Part shown: piece by piece, positions 7,693 to 14,863 of the stretch
How the letters are laid out: each line of letters opens with the position of its first letter
Position numbering within the stretch: position 1 is the first letter of the stretch
NCBI GenBank assembly: GCA_002731665.1
Contig: PCCJ01000062.1
Coordinates: forward strand, 1 to 17,872
From: Actinomycetota bacterium
GTDB lineage: Bacteria > Actinomycetota > Acidimicrobiia > Acidimicrobiales > Poriferisodaliceae
Reading direction: 5' to 3'
DNA: 17,872 nt
Notes under the pieces: generated by a model
Seen by the model: only the letters and a program-made list of their open reading frames with translations
Database searches by the model: none
Told to the model about the DNA's origin: nothing
Program-made: the position numbers and the translations under genes

Positions 7693-9768
7693 ATGGCTCA
7701 ACTAACGGAATCTGTTCGCCTCGAACACAAAGGTGACATTGCTGTCATCACAATCTCAAATCCTCCGGTAAACGCTCTTAGCTATCATGTGCGTCAGGGG
7801 TTAATCGATGGAATTCAAGAAGCAGAGAATTCATCTGCCACTGCGATTGTGCTTATTTGCGATGGCAGAACGTTTATCGCTGGGGCGGATATCACAGAAT
7901 TTTCTCAAGCCCCCAAGCCGCCAAGTTTGCAGGCCGGGCAAGACGCTATGGAGAATTGTTCAAAGCCAGTAATCGCAGCTATTCATGGCACAGCACTCGG
8001 AGGTGGCTTAGAGGTAGCACTCTGCGCTCACTACCGAGTAGCACTTGAAACAGCTCAGTTTGGCCTGCCGGAAGTAAAGTTAGGGCTACTCCCAGGTGCC
8101 GGCGGAACCCAGCGTCTACCGCGCGTAACAGGACCTGCTAAAGCTTTAGAAATGATGACCAGCGGAGAGCCAATATCAGCAATTGAAGCACTTGAATGCG
8201 GCCTCATCAACGAAATTGTCGATGACTTAGAAACCGGAGCGATTGCCTTTGCCGAAAGAGCGGTTGCTGATTCGTTACCGCTGCTTCGCATCCGCGACCG
8301 ACATGATAAAATTTCCGACGCGACGCCTACTCTTTTTGATGATTTCCGCAAATCGATTGCCAAAAAAACTCGCGGTTTTCTTGCCCCTGAGTACAACATT
8401 CGTTGTGTCGAAGCTGCTGTAAATTTACCATTTGAGGATGGTCTAGCTCGAGAGCAGGAACTCTTCGGCGATTTGATGCGTGGGCTTCAATCTACAGCAC
8501 AGCAATACTATTTCTTTGCTGAGCGTGCTGCCCTCAAAATTCCTGGACTACCTAAAGACACTTCCCTAATCGACGTCAACAGATGTGGAATCTTAGGTGC
8601 AGGAACCATGGGCGGCGGAATTGCTATGAACTTTGCCAACATTGGGATTCCAGTTACATTGGTGGAGCGCGACCAGGAAAGTCTAGATCGTGGTCTCGCT
8701 GTTGTTCGTTCCAATTACGAACGAACCGCTGCGCGAGGAGGCATCTCGGCTGAAGACGTCGAACATCGAATGGCGTTAATTAGCTCCTCGACAGACAAGA
8801 ATAGTTTTAGTGATTGCGACCTCATCATTGAGGCAGTCTTTGAAAACATGGAATTGAAGAAAGAGATATTTAGCGAACTTGACGCAATTTGTCACCCAGG
8901 TGCAATCTTGGCATCGAACACTTCAGCGCTTGACATTAACGAAATTGCTTCTGCGACAAGTCGCCCCGAATCAGTTGTGGGAATGCACTTTTTCTCCCCT
9001 GCCAATGTTATGAAAATGTTAGAAGTCGTTCGTGGGTCTGCTACCTCAGACGCCGTAATAGCGACTGCCATGTCCATCGGCAAAAGAATAAACAAAACTC
9101 CAGTTCTGTGCGGCGTCTGTCATGGTTTCATCGGCAATCGAATGTTATTCATGCGTGGTGTTGAAGCCGAGAAAATGCTTTTAGAAGGTGCGACTCCAGC
9201 ACAGATAGATCAGGTACTGTTCGATTTTGGTTTCCCCATGGGACCATTTGCAATGATGGACCTCGCGGGGCTCGATATTGGTTGGCAAGAGTCCACGTCA
9301 TCAAGTTCAACTATTCGGGAGATCCTTTGCGAGAGTGGCAGGCGAGGTCAAAAGAATGGTCTTGGCTTTTACACGTACGACTCCACAACTAGAGCTGCGA
9401 CTCCTGATCAAGACGTGGTTTCATTAATTAGCGACTTTGCTGAATCTAAACACATAACTCAAAGGGAGATCACGAATCAGGAAATTCTTGAACGTTGCCT
9501 CTATCCGATGATCAATGAGGGCGCAAAAATTCTTGAAGAAGAAATCGCCATCCGAGGAAGCGACGTTGATGTTGTCTGGATTAATGGCTATGGATGGCCT
9601 ATGTACACAGGAGGCCCTATGTTCTGGGCTGACACAATAGGACTGGAGGAACTCGTTCAGAAAATTCGGCAGTATGGCATTGACCTTGGAGGTGAGCATT
9701 GGAACCTCTCGCCTCTCTTAGAGCGACTTGCTGCCGATGGTAACCAACTGCAAGGTTACTCAAACTGA
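7693..9768 (+). CDS. Bifunctional enoyl-CoA hydratase / 3-hydroxyacyl-CoA dehydrogenase (FadJ/FadB-like)
   Basis: A 691-residue fusion with the hydratase (crotonase) domain first and the NAD-dependent dehydrogenase second, as in FadB/FadJ and peroxisomal multifunctional enzyme. Hydratase: FIAGADITEF (61-70) and GTALGGGLEVAL (99-110) form the oxyanion hole; Glu107 and Glu127 (LPEVKLGLLPGAGGTQRLP) match the two catalytic Glu of rat hydratase. Dehydrogenase: GILGAGTMGGGIA (299-311) binds NAD; SNTSALDINE, then HFFSPANVMKMLEVV gives the His432/Glu444 dyad at the family spacing; CHGFIGNRM follows. C-terminal tandem dehydrogenase domains end with GYGWPMYTGGPMFWAD. Both active sites look intact. It hydrates 2-enoyl-CoA and oxidises the 3-hydroxyacyl-CoA. 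ATG 7693 has no clear ribosome site. The next gene starts 1 nt after its stop. Confidence 0.93.
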   Translation: MAQLTESVRLEHKGDIAVITISNPPVNALSYHVRQGLIDGIQEAENSSATAIVLICDGRTFIAGADITEFSQAPKPPSLQAGQDAMENCSKPVIAAIHGTALGGGLEVALCAHYRVALETAQFGLPEVKLGLLPGAGGTQRLPRVTGPAKALEMMTSGEPISAIEALECGLINEIVDDLETGAIAFAERAVADSLPLLRIRDRHDKISDATPTLFDDFRKSIAKKTRGFLAPEYNIRCVEAAVNLPFEDGLAREQELFGDLMRGLQSTAQQYYFFAERAALKIPGLPKDTSLIDVNRCGILGAGTMGGGIAMNFANIGIPVTLVERDQESLDRGLAVVRSNYERTAARGGISAEDVEHRMALISSSTDKNSFSDCDLIIEAVFENMELKKEIFSELDAICHPGAILASNTSALDINEIASATSRPESVVGMHFFSPANVMKMLEVVRGSATSDAVIATAMSIGKRINKTPVLCGVCHGFIGNRMLFMRGVEAEKMLLEGATPAQIDQVLFDFGFPMGPFAMMDLAGLDIGWQESTSSSSTIREILCESGRRGQKNGLGFYTYDSTTRAATPDQDVVSLISDFAESKHITQREITNQEILERCLYPMINEGAKILEEEIAIRGSDVDVVWINGYGWPMYTGGPMFWADTIGLEELVQKIRQYGIDLGGEHWNLSPLLERLAADGNQLQGYSN

Positions 9769-9769
9769 T

Positions 9770-10951
9770 ATGAGCTCAGTCGCCAGTCAACTAATCCAGA
9801 AGGCAGTTGAATTTCAGCCGCTACTGAAGCAGCAGATAAACGAAATCGAAAGTTCTAGGCAACTGCCCCAACCCTTAGCCCTCGATCTGGCGAAAGCTGG
9901 GTTTTACAAAATATGCACTCCTATTGGACTAGGTGGGCTTGGGGCCAGCCCTGAGACATTCTGTCAAGTTTCCGAAATCCTGGCCGAGGCCAGTGGCTCT
10001 GCAGCTTGGTGCGTCTTTATTGGCGCCACGTCCCAGTACATGCTGCCCGCGCTCGACCCTTTGATGTGCGCCGAAATCACGTCAGACCCAGATGTTATTA
10101 CGAGTGGCGTTTTTGCATACTCTGGAACCGCCACACCAGCTCTGAAGGATGGAAATACAGGGTTTTATGTGAACGGTCGTTGGGATTGGGGATCTGGATC
10201 ACTGAATGCTTCATGGATATCTGGTGGGGTCTTGATAACAGATCAAAATGGTGAAAGAACTCGAGACAAAGAAGGAAATTTCGTTGAAGGCAGAGCATTT
10301 TTTAAACCAAGTGAAATTAAATTTCTAGATAATTGGCACGTTTCAGGCTTGAGAGGAAGCGGCTCAACCTCCTATACGGCCGAGAATCTTTTCCTGCCAT
10401 CACAACGAGTCGCTATGGTCGATGATCTTTCGCTTTCAGAATTCGCATCAGAGCATATTTACCGGTATCCAAGGTTCGGTTTTCTAGCAATACCTATAGG
10501 CGCTGTGTGCCTTGGCATGGCACGAGCGTCTATTGACGAACTCATAAAAGTTGCTAAAGAAAAAACACCTCAAGGTTCAAGCCGAACAATGGCGCATCGA
10601 AGTTCGCTACATAAGGACGTTGCATTAGCTGACACTAACTTGCGCGCATCTAGAGCATTGTTCTACACAACCATTCGTGAGACATGGGCGGAGGTCGCAA
10701 CGCACAAAAGTTCGTTGGAATCACGCAGAGCATTAAGAACGGCAACCTTTCATGCAGTCGCTACAGCCAAAGATGTCACGGAGCGGATGTACACAATTGC
10801 GGGAGGCACTTCGATATTTGAGGATTCGCCGCTGCAGCGAAACTTTCGCGATGTGCACGTAGCTGCTCAGCATATGATGGTCGGTGAACCAGTTATGGAA
10901 TTAGCTGGCCGAGTTATGCTCGGATTAGATGAAATTGCACTGGGATTATAG
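9770..10951 (+). CDS. Acyl-CoA-dehydrogenase-fold flavoprotein, likely HsaA-like flavin-dependent monooxygenase
   Basis: A 393-residue protein of the acyl-CoA dehydrogenase fold with a C-terminal domain of the Acyl-CoA_dh_2 type. ATG 9770 sits one base after the upstream stop; an upstream in-frame ATG at 9728 lies inside the previous gene and is rejected. Landmarks: KAGFYKICTP...GGLGASPETF (42-64), GSAAWCVFIGATSQ (76-89), GRWDWGSGSLNASWI (136-150), SGLRGSGSTSYTAENLFLPS (192-211), and LQRNFRDVHVAAQHMMVG from about 355. At the place where acyl-CoA dehydrogenases carry the Y-E-G-T catalytic Glu, this protein has QHMMVG, as in HsaA/HpaB-group D oxygenases. It may therefore use reduced flavin and oxygen to hydroxylate a substrate, but no flavin reductase is nearby. 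A dehydrogenase role with a displaced base is the alternative. Confidence 0.82.
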   Translation: MSSVASQLIQKAVEFQPLLKQQINEIESSRQLPQPLALDLAKAGFYKICTPIGLGGLGASPETFCQVSEILAEASGSAAWCVFIGATSQYMLPALDPLMCAEITSDPDVITSGVFAYSGTATPALKDGNTGFYVNGRWDWGSGSLNASWISGGVLITDQNGERTRDKEGNFVEGRAFFKPSEIKFLDNWHVSGLRGSGSTSYTAENLFLPSQRVAMVDDLSLSEFASEHIYRYPRFGFLAIPIGAVCLGMARASIDELIKVAKEKTPQGSSRTMAHRSSLHKDVALADTNLRASRALFYTTIRETWAEVATHKSSLESRRALRTATFHAVATAKDVTERMYTIAGGTSIFEDSPLQRNFRDVHVAAQHMMVGEPVMELAGRVMLGLDEIALGL

Positions 10952-10989
10952 GTTCTGGGAGTTTAATTTTCCCGCAAAGCAAAGACCCT

Positions 10990-12084
10990 TCAACTCGGTA
11001 CATCAATTCCGGCTCTCGAAGCCGCCCGTTTTATTCCTTCCCAAACCTCAACCGGCACATCCAGGCCATCGCGAATTCGAACCTCCCGCCGTTCCATCTC
11101 TAGCTGACCAGGTAATCGAACGGCTTTTCCTTCAGAGCTCGGAGCAGCCGAGAGGAACCATCCAATATAGTCGGTGACACCACCTGCAAATTCGTTCGAC
11201 GGATCTATCTGATTTGGGTCAAGGTAGATAGAGAGCATGCCATTTGCAAATCTTATTTTTCCAGGTCCTGCCGTGCCAGTTCCGGTAAGAGCCCCAGCCA
11301 ATAACTCACACATCACAGAGAGGCCAGACCCTTTGTGATCTCCCATCGCTCGAAGAGCTCCAGATCCTCTCGCCGCATTTGGTGCCTTCCCTTCTTTGAC
11401 TTCGTACAGCACAGATGGATCATCAGTTAATTCGCCAGATGGACCAACAAGCGAATCCGGCGGCAAAGGTGCCCCACCTTGGAGAGCAACCATCGCTTTG
11501 CCCTCAGCAACAATCGATGTAGCAAAGTCATGCACTATCGGATTTTCTCCCGCAACCGGAACTCCGAACGCCATTGGATTTGTTCCCATCCGTCGATCTC
11601 TAGATCCAAAAGGAGCAACCAACTGAGACGAGGCAACGTTTACAAGATGAATTGAAATTAAGCCAGAGTCAGCAGCCATCTCTGCGTACTCCCCAATACG
11701 ACCTAGATGTCCGGCTTTACGGAGCGCAACTATCGATAGCCCAAATTTTTTAGCCCGTTCTATTCCCAATTCAACGGCTTGAGGACCTACGGTTTGACCC
11801 ATTCCATAAGACCCATCAACGAGTAGCAACGAGCCATTATCGATCAGAATTTCGATTTCTTGATCAGCAATCTGCACCCCTTGTTCCAGCCAGTCAAGAT
11901 ACCTAGTCACCCTAATAATTCCATGACTATCATGACCAGTCAGATTTGCGTCAATCAGGCTCCTAGCTATACGCGAACTTTCATTGACGGAACACCCAGC
12001 ATCAACAAACAGCTTTCCGACAACGCTCTCGATAACGGCTGAACGCACATTAACTGTTTCGTTGGCGATCTTTTCTGCATCCAT
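10990..12084 (-). CDS. Malate/L-lactate dehydrogenase (Ldh2) family oxidoreductase
   Basis: A 364-residue member of the type-2 malate/lactate/ureidoglycolate dehydrogenase family (NAD(P)-dependent, non-Rossmann fold; usual length 330-360). Landmarks: GHDSHGIIRVTRYLDWL around 50-66, in which His54 of DSHG is the usual catalytic residue; GHLGRIGEYAEMAA; RRMGTNPMAFGVP; HDFATSIVAEGKAMVA; LTDDPS; and GDHKGSGLSVMCELLAGALTG. The family oxidises 2-hydroxy acids or reduces 2-oxo acids, imines or ureidoglycolate. The ATG at 12084 has no good ribosome site, with only a distant GGAA. It is convergent with the flavoprotein gene, 38 nt apart, and is not in an operon, so its substrate is not suggested by neighbours beyond the general acid-catabolic context. 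Confidence 0.88.
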   Translation of the reverse strand: MDAEKIANETVNVRSAVIESVVGKLFVDAGCSVNESSRIARSLIDANLTGHDSHGIIRVTRYLDWLEQGVQIADQEIEILIDNGSLLLVDGSYGMGQTVGPQAVELGIERAKKFGLSIVALRKAGHLGRIGEYAEMAADSGLISIHLVNVASSQLVAPFGSRDRRMGTNPMAFGVPVAGENPIVHDFATSIVAEGKAMVALQGGAPLPPDSLVGPSGELTDDPSVLYEVKEGKAPNAARGSGALRAMGDHKGSGLSVMCELLAGALTGTGTAGPGKIRFANGMLSIYLDPNQIDPSNEFAGGVTDYIGWFLSAAPSSEGKAVRLPGQLEMERREVRIRDGLDVPVEVWEGIKRAASRAGIDVPS

Positions 12085-12449
12085 TATTTAATCGTACGTT
12101 CCATTGCATTCCTGTGCATCTAGGAATTTACAAGATTGAAGAACCATGGTTTAAATTAGTCACTTCATGTCGTCACTTCGCGACAAGGTTTCACTAGGTT
12201 AATACTCTAAGTTAGGATTTAAGTTGCCCCAGTTGACCCAGACCCTCGAAGAAACTTCCAACTCCTGCAAGTATCCAATGACTTTTAGGAGTAGCACGGA
12301 TCTGAACAGATTGAACAAGAGCCGCTTGCAAGCAACAGATAACTAACTTTCTGAAATTGGCCGCCATCTTTTAGATGACTACCGTGATATTGTTTCGTTT
12401 TGTTACGAACGGGGGACGTTCTGTAGCTACAAACAATAAAGGTGGGAAA
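12085..12449. other. Intergenic control region between divergent genes (12084 and 12450)
   Basis: This 365-base stretch separates two divergent genes. I see no convincing gene in it. Apparent features: a direct repeat of GTCACTTC (12159-12166 and 12172-12179), overlapping a TGTCG/CGACA inverted repeat (12168-12172 and 12181-12185), and a TTCGT/ACGAA inverted repeat near 12395-12409. These could be regulator sites, but short repeats of this size arise by chance. No clear -35/-10 pair was found. Confidence 0.4.
12441..12446 (+). promoter_or_regulatory. Ribosome binding site that sets the start of the 12450 gene
   Basis: The sequence AAAGGTGGGAAAATG places a GGTGG Shine-Dalgarno core 3-5 bases before ATG 12450. 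It supports this start over the in-frame ATG at 12375, whose 25 extra residues look unlike the family. Confidence 0.65.
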
Positions 12450-12794
12450 ATGCCAGCACATGTATGGACAGACACTTGGAAAGTGAAGCCAGGCCGGATC
12501 GAAGACTTCGTTTCACTCATGGAAAGATTCGATGGAATATTAGCGCGACTTGATGTCAGTCCTTCCTATCACACCGTTGTTCAAGAATTAGCAGGACCAG
12601 GAGCAGGCGGTTTGATGACCTTTCATCACACCTTCGGCTATCCCTCTTATGAAGAGTACGGAAAGGCAACTGACGTATTCTTTGAAGATCCTGAATTTCA
12701 AGAGCTGTTCGGCGAAGGGGCGCTTGGTCCTGATGCCCCAGCTGAAACTGTCAATGGGGCAATCGGTATCGTCATGTTTATGCACACAAAATAA
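12450..12794 (+). CDS. Small NIPSNAP/ABM-like dimeric alpha/beta-barrel protein
   Basis: A 114-residue protein beginning MPAHVWTDTWKVKPGR. It shows the beta-alpha-beta pattern of single-domain ferredoxin-like dimers: a first strand (HVWTDTWKV), a helix (RIEDFVSLMERFDGILARL), two strands (SPSYHTVVQEL and GGLMTFHHTFGYPS), a second helix (YEEYGKATDVFFEDPEFQELFGEG) and a final strand (GAIGIVMFMHT). Proteins of this fold include NIPSNAP-like and ABM monooxygenase families, often of unknown role. Met26 of the longer frame is the start because of the ribosome site at 12441. A hairpin at 12816-12846 follows. It shares pattern, not clear identity, with the proteins at 13603 and 14062. No catalytic residue can be named. 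Confidence 0.6.
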   Translation: MPAHVWTDTWKVKPGRIEDFVSLMERFDGILARLDVSPSYHTVVQELAGPGAGGLMTFHHTFGYPSYEEYGKATDVFFEDPEFQELFGEGALGPDAPAETVNGAIGIVMFMHTK

Positions 12795-12815
12795 GTGAGG
12801 TGATCCGATCTGATA

Positions 12816-12846
12816 GGAGCCGGCCTCTTGGGGACGGCTCTTATAC
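12816..12846 (+). terminator. Candidate intrinsic terminator after the 12450 gene
   Basis: GAGCCG (12817-12822) pairs perfectly with CGGCTC (12835-12840) around a 12-base loop, with a further G·T and A-T pair possible outside. TTATACTT follows, a partial U-rich tract. It lies 22 bases after the stop at 12794. Confidence 0.5.
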
Positions 12847-12864
12847 TTCTGACACTTCATAGCT

Positions 12865-13283
12865 CTAGTTCACAATGATTTGTGTCACGAGTAAACCGTT
12901 GATCTTAATTAAAGTCATGCACTTCTTAGCCGCAGATAAGAGGACGCAGCCTTTATTAAAAGAGTCACTCCCTTGTTTTCGACGGGCCGGCTGAAGAAGC
13001 CAATACAGGAGTACAAAATTAGCTGCGGGTACGAGCCCAAATAGCAGCCAAATTCCCTTTCGATCAATATCATGCAGGCGGCGAACGCCCAATGTTATCA
13101 GCACCCAAATGTACGCAATTGCGTACACAACCTCCGGTCCTATCTGGTCAGTTGCTAGACCCAAAATAAGTGCGAAGATTCCCCTTCAATAACGAACACC
13201 ACGGGGTGAATGAGGAACGGCGACCAAAAAGCGGATGGCGTAGTTCGGCCCTCTAAATCGTGGAAACGAAGCCAGGATTCCAA
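12865..13283 (-). pseudogene. DUF805-type small membrane protein gene, split by a one-base frameshift
   Basis: The 3' frame (12865 to about 13182) encodes VVYAIAYIWVLITLGVRRLHDIDRKGIWLLFGLVPAANFVLLYWLLQP, shown here in overlapping parts: YAIAYIWVLITLGVRRLHD, DRKGIWLLFGLVP, and VLLYWLLQP. The RRLHD-x-x-x-xG core is the DUF805 signature. The missing N-terminal part is found in another frame upstream: ESWLRFHDLEGRTTPSAFW then VVFVIEG, matching the usual GR-x-x-R-x-x-FW opening. Joining them needs one base added in the CCCC run at 13181-13184 (GGGG on the coding strand), giving ...VIEG|GIFALILGLATD. With the repair the product is ~139 residues with several membrane helices. The likely start is TTG 13283; no ATG is available and the ribosome site is weak. 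It is either a recent pseudogene or a sequencing/assembly error. Function of DUF805 is unknown. Confidence 0.65.
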
Positions 13284-13306
13284 GCAAAGATTAGTCGCCT
13301 TAATCG

Positions 13307-13429
13307 TCACACAATAGCATCTCCTTCATTTCTTCGGTTCACAACCATTTGCATGGCAATAAGACCATTCAACGCTTCTTCTCTGGTCAATAGGACCTCG
13401 AGGTGAACCAGTGAGTTTGGTTCAGCCAT
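13307..13429 (-). CDS. Possible 40-residue small protein
   Basis: A short ORF (MAEPNSLVHLEVLLTREE...) of 40 codons with ATG 13429 preceded by GGAG (complement of 13437-13440) at a 7-base spacing. The sequence is compatible with one amphipathic helix, with acidic and basic residues at regular intervals. A longer start at 13516 exists but lacks a comparable ribosome site. It ends 23 bases before the presumed start of the broken DUF805 gene on the same strand, so the two may have been one transcript. No family recognised. Chance ORFs of this size are common. Confidence 0.35.
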   Translation of the reverse strand: MAEPNSLVHLEVLLTREEALNGLIAMQMVVNRRNEGDAIV

Positions 13430-13602
13430 TGCTACGCTCCGGCGTTTAGATTCAAGTTGGTGAGAATCAGTTAGTAAAGTCATGATGTTCAGAACACTAC
13501 TTTTGAGGTGGGACAACTTTTTTGCAGATTTACATGGCTAAACAGATTTAATTTTCACTGTGTTAGGTTTCAGAAAGTCGACGATTTGAGAAGAGAAAAA
13601 TT

Positions 13603-13890
13603 ATGAAATTTATTCAAGTAATGGAGCAAACCGGAAACATTGAAGAAGCTCGGGCAGAGATCGAGGGCTACTTTCAGGCTGCCGGCGATAACACAAAAGT
13701 TCGACAAATTTTTCTCTGCTCAGATCGAGACGATGAAGCAAAGATCATTTCTATAGTTCATTTTGATTCTTCGGACTCTGCGAGCGAGAACGACGATCTA
13801 GATGCGACAAAAGAAGGTGCCGCTGAATCCCAGGCGACTACAGATATCACTTATAGAAATCTCGATGTGCAACACGAATGGGTTCGCTGA
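13603..13890 (+). CDS. Small dimeric alpha/beta-barrel-like protein
   Basis: A 95-residue protein starting MKFIQVMEQ with GAGAAGAG about eight bases upstream of ATG 13603. Its layout fits a short ferredoxin-like dimer protein: strand MKFIQVMEQ, helix NIEEARAEIEGYFQAAG, strand VRQIFLCSDRDD, strand AKIISIVHFDSSDSA, an acidic segment, and a closing TYRNLDVQHEWV. The ending resembles the F/YRNLDV ending I associate with actinobacterial small proteins of this fold, which often follow the pattern IVEFPSYEEA. The acidic, low-complexity middle (SENDDLDATKEGAAES) replaces the usual second helix and is unusual. Function unknown. It is 172 nt before the double-domain barrel gene on the same strand. Confidence 0.6.
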   Translation: MKFIQVMEQTGNIEEARAEIEGYFQAAGDNTKVRQIFLCSDRDDEAKIISIVHFDSSDSASENDDLDATKEGAAESQATTDITYRNLDVQHEWVR

Positions 13891-13948
13891 TCGCCTATCT
13901 CTGCATCAACAGAATCAGTTCAGTAATTAGGCACCCCTTAAAGGAGTC

Positions 13949-14017
13949 GTTTACTAATACGATGTTCGGATTTAGTTAACCACAAGTAAACAAAATTATT
14001 ATTGGCATTTAGTAAAT
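13949..14017. promoter_or_regulatory. Cluster of AGTAAA half-sites upstream of the 14062 gene
   Basis: The AGTAAA(C/T) word occurs three times within 69 bases, in both orientations: GTTTACT at 13949-13955, AGTAAAC at 13985-13991, and inside the perfect 11-base palindrome ATTTAGTAAAT at 14007-14017. These are AT-rich and could be a regulator site or UP-like element. Chance is not excluded. Confidence 0.3.
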
Positions 14018-14018
14018 C

Positions 14019-14033
14019 GAGTCAACATGACTC
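14019..14033. promoter_or_regulatory. Perfect inverted repeat GAGTCA-ACA-TGACTC, candidate operator
   Basis: Two six-base arms pair exactly around a three-base centre, ending 28 bases before the ATG at 14062. The position would overlap the promoter/leader, as for a repressor of the gene that follows. The cognate regulator is not in the window. Confidence 0.4.
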
Positions 14034-14061
14034 TACAACGAATTGAATTGGAGATTAAGCG

Positions 14062-14697
14062 ATGAAAATTTTTCAAAGGGTAATGACGTTTAAACCTGAA
14101 TGCCTTAGCTCGGGTTTAGAGGCAGTTACCAACACTGTCGAATACATGAATGCCAATAGCGGACAAACGTGGTTTGGCTGGCAAGTACTAGCAGGTATGC
14201 CCGTCGGTACCGTAGCAGTAAGTACTCGAGCAGATAGCTGGGCTTCTTTAGCAGAAACTCAGGCTGAGATGAGAGCTGATTCGGGATACATGGAGAGAGG
14301 AAACAAGGTATTGGAAATGCTCTGCTGTCCGGCTCAAGATTGGGTTATGAATCCCATTGCAGGCGCTGGAAATATGCCCGAAGCTCCAGAAATTCTTGTT
14401 AACACCATAAACCGAGCTCCCTTCCATAAAGTTGCCGACGCAATTGAACTGAACCAAGAGTTCTGTCACATGATTACTGATATCGCTGGAACTCCATCTG
14501 CAGCGATGATGACCACCCTCGGAGAAATCAATCCAAGCTTCGCTCTCTTGTTGTACTACAACTCAATTGCTCAATACGAAGAAAGAAACACCCCAGAAGT
14601 CTGGTCGATGATTGGCAATGGTCCGCTTCAGGAACGAGGTCGCTCTATTTTCGAAGAAGGAAGCGGCCTGCAGACAGTTAACCGTCGCATCGCTTAG
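14062..14697 (+). CDS. Double-domain NIPSNAP-like dimeric alpha/beta-barrel protein
   Basis: A 211-residue protein with a good GGAGA site before ATG 14062. It looks like two tandem ferredoxin-like modules. Module 1 (about 1-100): strand MKIFQRVMTFKP, helix GLEAVTNTVEYMNAN, strands TWFGWQVLAGMPVGTVAVSTRADS, helix SLAETQAEMRADSGYMERGNKVLEM and a short strand QDWVMNPI. Module 2 (about 110-211) repeats the plan: EILVNTINRAP, a helix from HKVADAIELNQEFCHMI, SAAMMTTLGEINPSFALLLYYNS, and EVWSMIGNGPLQERGRSIFEEG. A four-strand plus helix pair is expected to close a barrel within one chain. The Cys pair LCCPAQ at 86-91 is notable. No catalytic residue can be assigned; family function is unknown. A palindromic operator candidate precedes it and a hairpin follows. 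Confidence 0.65.
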   Translation: MKIFQRVMTFKPECLSSGLEAVTNTVEYMNANSGQTWFGWQVLAGMPVGTVAVSTRADSWASLAETQAEMRADSGYMERGNKVLEMLCCPAQDWVMNPIAGAGNMPEAPEILVNTINRAPFHKVADAIELNQEFCHMITDIAGTPSAAMMTTLGEINPSFALLLYYNSIAQYEERNTPEVWSMIGNGPLQERGRSIFEEGSGLQTVNRRIA

Positions 14698-14765
14698 CGT
14701 TTTCGAAACATCGGCAGTAAGTTGTCTATGAGCTGACTGCTAGCGACACATTTTCATCGGCCTGA

Positions 14766-14800
14766 GAGGGGCTCCCGAGCTTAAGCACCAGGGGCCCTTC
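14766..14800 (+). terminator. Strong hairpin after the 14062 gene, possible terminator
   Basis: GAGGGGCTCC (14766-14775) pairs with GGGGCCCTTC (14791-14800): ten continuous pairs including two G·U, around a 15-base loop. The wobble pairs favour RNA from the + strand (the complement would have A·C mismatches). It sits between convergent genes, 69 bases after the + strand stop. It has no U-run, so it may act as a Rho-independent-like stop without one, or as a 3' stabiliser. Confidence 0.4.
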
Positions 14801-14863
14801 AGCTCTAAAAAACTGTCTAATTACTGGGTTCCTTCGGGTTCGCGGTTTCTGCTCGGTTTAGCT

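Noticed and set aside
8055..8399. Minus-strand 114-residue ORF opposite the beta-oxidation fusion gene
   Set aside because: It lies wholly inside a strongly conserved coding region on the other strand, has a Ser/Arg-rich shadow composition and no recognisable domain.
9728..9769. Upstream in-frame ATG for the flavoprotein gene
   Set aside because: It would overlap the preceding gene by 41 bases, while ATG 9770 follows that stop directly and gives the family's usual N-terminus.
10952..10989. Terminator between the convergent flavoprotein and Ldh2 genes
   Set aside because: Only a 4-base stem (GGGA/TCCC) could be found, too weak to call.
10929..11177. Plus-strand 82-residue ORF over the convergent 3' ends
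   Set aside because: It overlaps both the flavoprotein end and the Ldh2-family gene on the opposite strand and shows no family features.
12375..12449. ATG 12375 as the start of the small barrel protein
   Set aside because: The extra 25 residues do not fit the fold, and the GGTGGG site sits directly before ATG 12450.
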